Source of the DNA: Aestuariivirgaceae bacterium
GTDB taxonomy: Bacteria; Pseudomonadota; Alphaproteobacteria; Rhizobiales; Aestuariivirgaceae
Reading direction: 5' to 3'
Length of the DNA stretch: 38,890 nt
NCBI GenBank assembly: GCA_028282065.1
Contig: JANQIR010000091.1
Coordinates: 1 to 38,890, forward strand
Both the position numbers and the translations under genes were made by a program. Shown piece by piece: positions 34,981-38,890 of this stretch (the first letter of the stretch is position 1; each line of letters opens with the position of its first letter). Below the pieces are notes generated by a model. It was not told where the DNA came from and searched no databases. It was given only the letters and a program-made list of their open reading frames with translations.

Positions 34981-36081
34981 ATGCCGTGGAACAACCAAGG
35001 GGGTGGCGGCTGGCAAGGTGGCGGTGGCAACCGCGGGCCCTGGGGACAGGGACCGTCCGGAGGCCGCGGCGGACCTAACCCACCAGACCTGGAAGAAATC
35101 ATCAAAAAGGGCCAGGACCGGCTGAAGACCATGATTCCCGGCGGAGGTGCGCCGGGCAAACTGACGTGGCTTATTGCGGTCGTAGCGCTTGTTGCATTCT
35201 GGCTGTTTAACAGCGCCTATCGGGTGCAGCCAGACGAGCAGGGCGTGGTTCTAAGGTTTGGCGAATACAACAGGACGACAGGTCCAGGCCTGCATTTCGC
35301 ATTCTGGCCCATCGAGACCTATGAAACGCCGAAGGTTCTGAAGGAAAACCAGATCAACTTCGGCGGTACCGGCCAGAGTGAAGGGCTGATGCTGGCGGGC
35401 GACCAGAACATCGTCGATATCCGTTTCACCGTGCAGTGGCGGATCAACGATGCAAGAAAGTACCTGTTCAACGTGCGTGATCAGGAAGAACTGGTCCAGC
35501 TGTTGTCGGAAAGTGCGATGCGCGAGATTGTCGGTCGGACGCCGGCTGACCAGATCAGAACGCGCGGGCGTCAGGAAGCGCAGCAACAGGTTCGCGAACT
35601 TATTCAATCGACCCTGGATTCCTACAATGCCGGTATCACGATCAATGGTGTGCAGCTTGAAAAGGCCGACCCGCCGCCGCAGGTGATCGACGCGTTCGAG
35701 GAAGTGCAGCGGGCTGAGCAGAACCAGAACAAGTTCATCCGTGATGCGGAACAATATCGCAACAAGCTTCTTGGCGAGGCTCGCGGTGAAGCCTCGAAGA
35801 TCGTCGAGGATGCCAAGGGCTACAAGGCACGTGTGGTGGCGGAGTCCGAAGGTGAAGCCGAGCGCTTTTCCAAGGTGTACGAGGAGTATGCGAAGGCCAA
35901 GGACGTGACCCGCAAACGTCTCTTCCTGGAGACGCTGGAAGACGTACTGTCAAAGTCCAACAAGGTCATCATTGAGGGCGGTGAGTCCGGAACTGGCGTT
36001 GTGCCGTATCTGCCGCTGCCTGAAGTCCAAAAGCGGGCCCAATCCAACCGTCCGTCGGTTAGCACTGGAGCGAATCAGTAA
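34981..36081 (+). CDS. hflK: HflK, FtsH protease modulator
   Basis: A 366-residue SPFH/prohibitin-type membrane protein. The N-terminus is Gly/Gln/Pro-rich (1-35), followed by one transmembrane helix (about 62-78, LTWLIAVVALVAFWLFN). The SPFH domain is then VQPDEQGVVLRFGEYNRTTGPGLHFAFWPIETYE and onward to about 250, with a coiled-coil region (EARGEASKIVEDAKGYKARVVAESEGEAERF near 262-297). HflK with HflC forms a large cage around FtsH in the inner membrane. hflC is coupled by a one-base overlap (TAATG). Upstream, 34838-34980 has no gene; a promoter is probable there but no clear motif is visible. Confidence 0.97.
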   Translation: MPWNNQGGGGWQGGGGNRGPWGQGPSGGRGGPNPPDLEEIIKKGQDRLKTMIPGGGAPGKLTWLIAVVALVAFWLFNSAYRVQPDEQGVVLRFGEYNRTTGPGLHFAFWPIETYETPKVLKENQINFGGTGQSEGLMLAGDQNIVDIRFTVQWRINDARKYLFNVRDQEELVQLLSESAMREIVGRTPADQIRTRGRQEAQQQVRELIQSTLDSYNAGITINGVQLEKADPPPQVIDAFEEVQRAEQNQNKFIRDAEQYRNKLLGEARGEASKIVEDAKGYKARVVAESEGEAERFSKVYEEYAKAKDVTRKRLFLETLEDVLSKSNKVIIEGGESGTGVVPYLPLPEVQKRAQSNRPSVSTGANQ

Positions 36082-36959
36082 TGAACAGTGTCAAGACAAT
36101 CGGTCTTATCGTCGTCGCCGGATTGCTGGTCGCGATCTATTCCTCGGTGTTTATCGTCGACGAGCGCGAGAAGGCACTTGTGGTACGGTTCGGCGAAATC
36201 CAGCGTGCAGAGAACGAGCCGGGCTTGTACTTCAAGCTTCCGATTATCGATGAACTGGTCCGCATTGAGGATCGCATGCTCTTTATCGAAACGAATGATA
36301 AGAGTGTTCAGGTCGTGGATGGCCGGCGGTATCTCGTTGATGCCATCACGATGATGCGGATCGTTGATCCGCAGAAGTTCCGTGAGACAGTCGGAGCATC
36401 TTTGTTCGTCGTCCGCGACCGGATCGAGACGCGTATCGAATCCGCCTTGCGTCAAACCTATGGCCGCAGGACCTTCGATCAGGCGCTTTCCAAGGACCGC
36501 GCTGCGATGATGCGTGAGATTCGCGATCAGGTTCGGGCGGAAGCTCTGACCCTTGGTATGGAGATTGTTGACGTTCGGGTGCGACGGACCGACCTCATGC
36601 CGGACGTCTTGAAGGACACCTACGAGAGAATGAACTCGGAGCGCTTTGCAGAGGCTGCGGAGTTGCGTGCTGTCGGTCAGGCGCAGGCGACCCGGATTAA
36701 GGCCGAAGCAGACCGCGAGGCTGTCGAGCTTGTATCGAAGGCCAACCGGGAATCGGAGATTGTTCGCGGTGAAGGCGATGCCGAACGCAACCGGGTGTTT
36801 GCACAGGCGTTTGAGAAGGACCCGCAGTTTTTTGCATTTTACCGGTCTATGCAGGCTTATGCGAAGAGTCTGTCGAATTCAGACACGACCCTCGTTCTGC
36901 GGCCCGACTCGGAGTTTTTCAAGTACTTCGGATCGTCCAGCGAAGCGCCTGCACAATAG
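36081..36959 (+). CDS. hflC: HflC, FtsH protease modulator
   Basis: A 292-residue SPFH protein, the partner of HflK. The N-terminal anchor is about 5-25 (TIGLIVVAGLLVAIYSSVFIV). Then come VDEREKALVVRFGEIQRAENEPGLYFKLPIIDELVRIEDRML, the SPFH core, and the coiled coil ERFAEAAELRAVGQAQATRIKAEADREAVELVSKANRESEIVRGEGDAERN (about 190-240). It ends FKYFGSSSEAPAQ. The start overlaps the hflK stop by one base. Confidence 0.97.
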   Translation: MNSVKTIGLIVVAGLLVAIYSSVFIVDEREKALVVRFGEIQRAENEPGLYFKLPIIDELVRIEDRMLFIETNDKSVQVVDGRRYLVDAITMMRIVDPQKFRETVGASLFVVRDRIETRIESALRQTYGRRTFDQALSKDRAAMMREIRDQVRAEALTLGMEIVDVRVRRTDLMPDVLKDTYERMNSERFAEAAELRAVGQAQATRIKAEADREAVELVSKANRESEIVRGEGDAERNRVFAQAFEKDPQFFAFYRSMQAYAKSLSNSDTTLVLRPDSEFFKYFGSSSEAPAQ

Positions 36960-36965
36960 GGTGTG

Positions 36966-37166
36966 ATGAGTGAGTTCATCACCGCGATCGGTTTGGTGTT
37001 TGTCATTGAGGGTTTGCTCTATGCTTTAGCACCTGGCCGGCTTAAGTCGATGATGGCAATGGCGGAGCAGTTACCCGAAGAGATGCTTAGAACCGGCGGG
37101 CTTTTGTCGATCGGTGCCGGTGTCGCAATCGTGTGGGTGGCCAGAAGTCTGCTCTCCGGAACGTGA
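36966..37166 (+). CDS. DUF2065 family small membrane protein
   Basis: A 66-residue protein with two predicted membrane segments: FITAIGLVFVIEGLLYALA (about 4-22) and LLSIGAGVAIVWVARSL (about 46-62). GRLKSMMAMAEQLPEEMLRTGG lies between them. This matches DUF2065, which follows hflC in many proteobacteria. ATG 36966 is used; GTG 36963 is also in frame. Function unknown, perhaps linked to HflKC by its location. The next gene's frame opens inside it, but its proper start is downstream. Confidence 0.9.
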   Translation: MSEFITAIGLVFVIEGLLYALAPGRLKSMMAMAEQLPEEMLRTGGLLSIGAGVAIVWVARSLLSGT

Positions 37167-37261
37167 ACGCAGTCATGGCCCGTAGGTCGGGACGCCCATT
37201 GCAGCGCCCGGCTCAGTCGAGTTCAATGTCGAGGGATACGTGGCGGATCTGGAGTGTTGCG

Positions 37262-38767
37262 ATGAAGATGGGTTTGAATGCGGTTGCTGCCTTCATCTGG
37301 CGTCAAGGCGGTGCGATCGTTTTGACGACAGCAGTCGTGGCGCTGATGCTGGCGCAAATGCCGGCAGCGTCTGCGCAGGGTCCGGCATCTGTTGCTGATC
37401 TTGCCGAGCAGCTGACACCGTCGGTCGTTAATATTTCAACGCGGCAGAATGTCAAACGGCGTTCTGGCCGGCCCGGCCCGCAAGGACCAGGAAACCGGCG
37501 GCCGGAGGGGCGTCAGTTCCCGGAGTTCTTTGACGATCTGTTTCGCAACCGGCCTCCCGGCCAGCGCCCACGCCGGCGCCGTGTCAATTCGCTGGGATCG
37601 GGTTTTGTAATCGATCCGTCCGGAATCATCATCACCAACAATCATGTCATCGACGGTGCGGACCAGATTGACATAAATTTCCACGATGGCAGCAAGCTCA
37701 GCGCCAAAGTGCTCGGACGTGATCCCAAGACCGATATTGCCGTCCTGAAGGTTGAAAGCGACAAGCCGCTCAAGGCCGTGCCGATTGGAAACTCGGACGA
37801 GATACGGGTTGGCGACTGGGTGATGGCGATTGGAAATCCGTTTGGTCTTGGCGGTTCGGTGACACTGGGGATCGTGTCCGCACGCAATCGGAACATCAAT
37901 TCGGGCCCCTATGATGACTACATACAGACCGATGCGGCGATCAATCGTGGCAATTCCGGCGGCCCGCTGTTCAATATGGCCGGAGAGGTTGTCGGTATAA
38001 ACACGGCAATTTATTCGCCTTCCGGCGGTTCCATCGGCATCGGGTTCTCCGTACCGACGTCCACGGCAGCCGGCGTCATCTCTCAGTTGCGAAATTTTGG
38101 CGAGACGCGGCGTGGGTGGCTTGGCGTGCGTATTCAACCGGTGACGGAGGAAATGTCCAAGGCGCTTGGGTTGGACAGCACCCGCGGTGCGCATGTCGCC
38201 GACATAACACCGACCGGACCGGCTGAGCAGGCGGGTCTTCTGCCACGTGACGTTATCATCTCTTTCGACGGTAAACCGGTTTTGAAGATGCGGGATTTGC
38301 CGAGAATCGTTGCTGAGACTGCGGTCGGTACGAATGTCGAGGTCGTGGTGATCCGCAAGGGTGAACGTCAGACGATTTCGGTCAAATTGGGCCGCCTGGA
38401 AGACGGAGAAAAACTGATCAGCGCGCAAAGCCAGGTTCCCTCAGGTCCGGCTGAGTTGAAGTCGGTCTTGGGCATGAAGCTTGCGCCGCTGTCGAAGGAA
38501 CTGCGCGAACAGTTCAAGATCGAAGAAGACGCAACCGGTGTGGTGATCACCGAAGTGACGCCGGAAAGCGCGGCAGCGAAGAAACTCCTCGCGCCGGGTG
38601 ATGTGATCGTTGAGGCCGGGGAGCAGCGCATAAAGATCCCGGCCGACGTCAGCAGCCGGGTCGATCAGCTCAAGTCCGAAGGACGCAAGGTCATTTTGCT
38701 GTGGGTGCTGAAGGGCGCCGGCAAAGGCGATGCCCGTTATATCGCCCTGCCGCTCGGCAAGGGGTAG
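37262..38767 (+). CDS. degP: Do-family periplasmic serine protease (DegP/HtrA-like)
   Basis: A 501-residue protein with a signal peptide or N-terminal anchor (IVLTTAVVALMLAQMPAASAQG, cleavage near 38). A trypsin-like domain has His128 (TNNHVIDG), Asp158 (DPKTDIAVLKV) and Ser232 (RGNSGGPL). Two PDZ domains follow (about 280-375 and 400-495). A basic linker rich in Arg/Pro/Gly (about 62-108) precedes the protease domain. It degrades or refolds damaged envelope proteins. ATG 37262 was chosen for the signal peptide and the upstream CTGGAGTGTTGC; the open frame runs back into the DUF2065 gene. Downstream, 38768-38890 shows no gene. Confidence 0.95.
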   Translation: MKMGLNAVAAFIWRQGGAIVLTTAVVALMLAQMPAASAQGPASVADLAEQLTPSVVNISTRQNVKRRSGRPGPQGPGNRRPEGRQFPEFFDDLFRNRPPGQRPRRRRVNSLGSGFVIDPSGIIITNNHVIDGADQIDINFHDGSKLSAKVLGRDPKTDIAVLKVESDKPLKAVPIGNSDEIRVGDWVMAIGNPFGLGGSVTLGIVSARNRNINSGPYDDYIQTDAAINRGNSGGPLFNMAGEVVGINTAIYSPSGGSIGIGFSVPTSTAAGVISQLRNFGETRRGWLGVRIQPVTEEMSKALGLDSTRGAHVADITPTGPAEQAGLLPRDVIISFDGKPVLKMRDLPRIVAETAVGTNVEVVVIRKGERQTISVKLGRLEDGEKLISAQSQVPSGPAELKSVLGMKLAPLSKELREQFKIEEDATGVVITEVTPESAAAKKLLAPGDVIVEAGEQRIKIPADVSSRVDQLKSEGRKVILLWVLKGAGKGDARYIALPLGKG

Positions 38768-38890
38768 GGCGCGTTTGCTCTCGGTCTTTCCCTAGACCGT
38801 TTTCGAGATTGAATTATTCATAACCGGCATGTCGAATGTAATTTTGGCACTCGGTTGCAGATAACTGGTTGATGATTTCACCGACTTTTT

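Noticed and set aside
37133..37261. Upstream extension of the DegP-like frame
   Set aside because: It overlaps the DUF2065 gene; the ATG at 37262 gives a normal signal peptide.

Overview
The window looks like chromosomal housekeeping DNA from an alphaproteobacterium, most likely Hyphomicrobiales (Rhizobiales). The main evidence is a circularly permuted two-piece tmRNA gene on the minus strand, whose tag ORF reads ANDNVAPARMAA. Supporting evidence is the murA-DUF2948-hisD-UPF0262-phosphatase-infA-maf-yacG order, the hisB-DUF2628-hisH-hisA-hisF-hisE-coaA run, and hflK-hflC-DUF2065-degP downstream of thyA-folA. I cannot name a genus from sequence alone.

Layout. 1-3163 (+): an AsmA-like protein cut by the left edge, moaE, and a membrane-anchored nuclease of the staphylococcal nuclease family. 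3131-4633 (-): the TrkH potassium transporter. 4919-6652: a small XRE regulator with an unrecognised protein behind it, converging on another unrecognised minus-strand gene. 6794-6868 (-): tRNA-Thr(GGU). 7025-8194 (-): an M20 amidohydrolase. 8375-18842 (+): a compact block for cell wall (murA), histidine (hisD, B, H, A, F, E), translation initiation (infA), nucleotide and gyrase housekeeping (maf, yacG), coenzyme A (coaA), and several conserved genes of unknown function. About 19.0-20.05 kb: an IS630-type insertion sequence. 20166-22115 (-): ssrA (tmRNA), sspB (the adaptor that hands ssrA-tagged proteins to ClpXP) and mepA. 22442-23635 (+): a TetR regulator with a palindrome upstream, and a secreted YHS-domain protein. 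23836-25335 (+): thyA and folA, the thymidylate/folate pair. 25373-30951 (+): a sulphur-themed run of trhO, cystathionine beta-synthase, a cystathionine lyase-type enzyme and ttcA, interrupted by one AT-richer unrecognised gene (28976-30055). 31120-34837 (+): glutathione-dependent formaldehyde dehydrogenase, an acyl-CoA dehydrogenase, an unrecognised secreted protein, and S-formylglutathione hydrolase. 34981-38767 (+): hflK, hflC, DUF2065 and a Do-family protease.

How the genes work together. Protein quality control recurs: tmRNA tags stalled products, SspB delivers them to ClpXP, HflKC modulates FtsH, and DegP acts in the periplasm. Cysteine made by reverse transsulfuration could supply sulphur for tRNA thiolation by TtcA. 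The two formaldehyde enzymes form a complete glutathione-dependent route from formaldehyde to formate.

I see no CRISPR array, prophage or large gene cluster of a new type. The least explained elements are the 28976-30055 gene, which carries an R-X4-H motif and has lower GC than its surroundings, and the XRE-plus-unknown group at 4919-6652.
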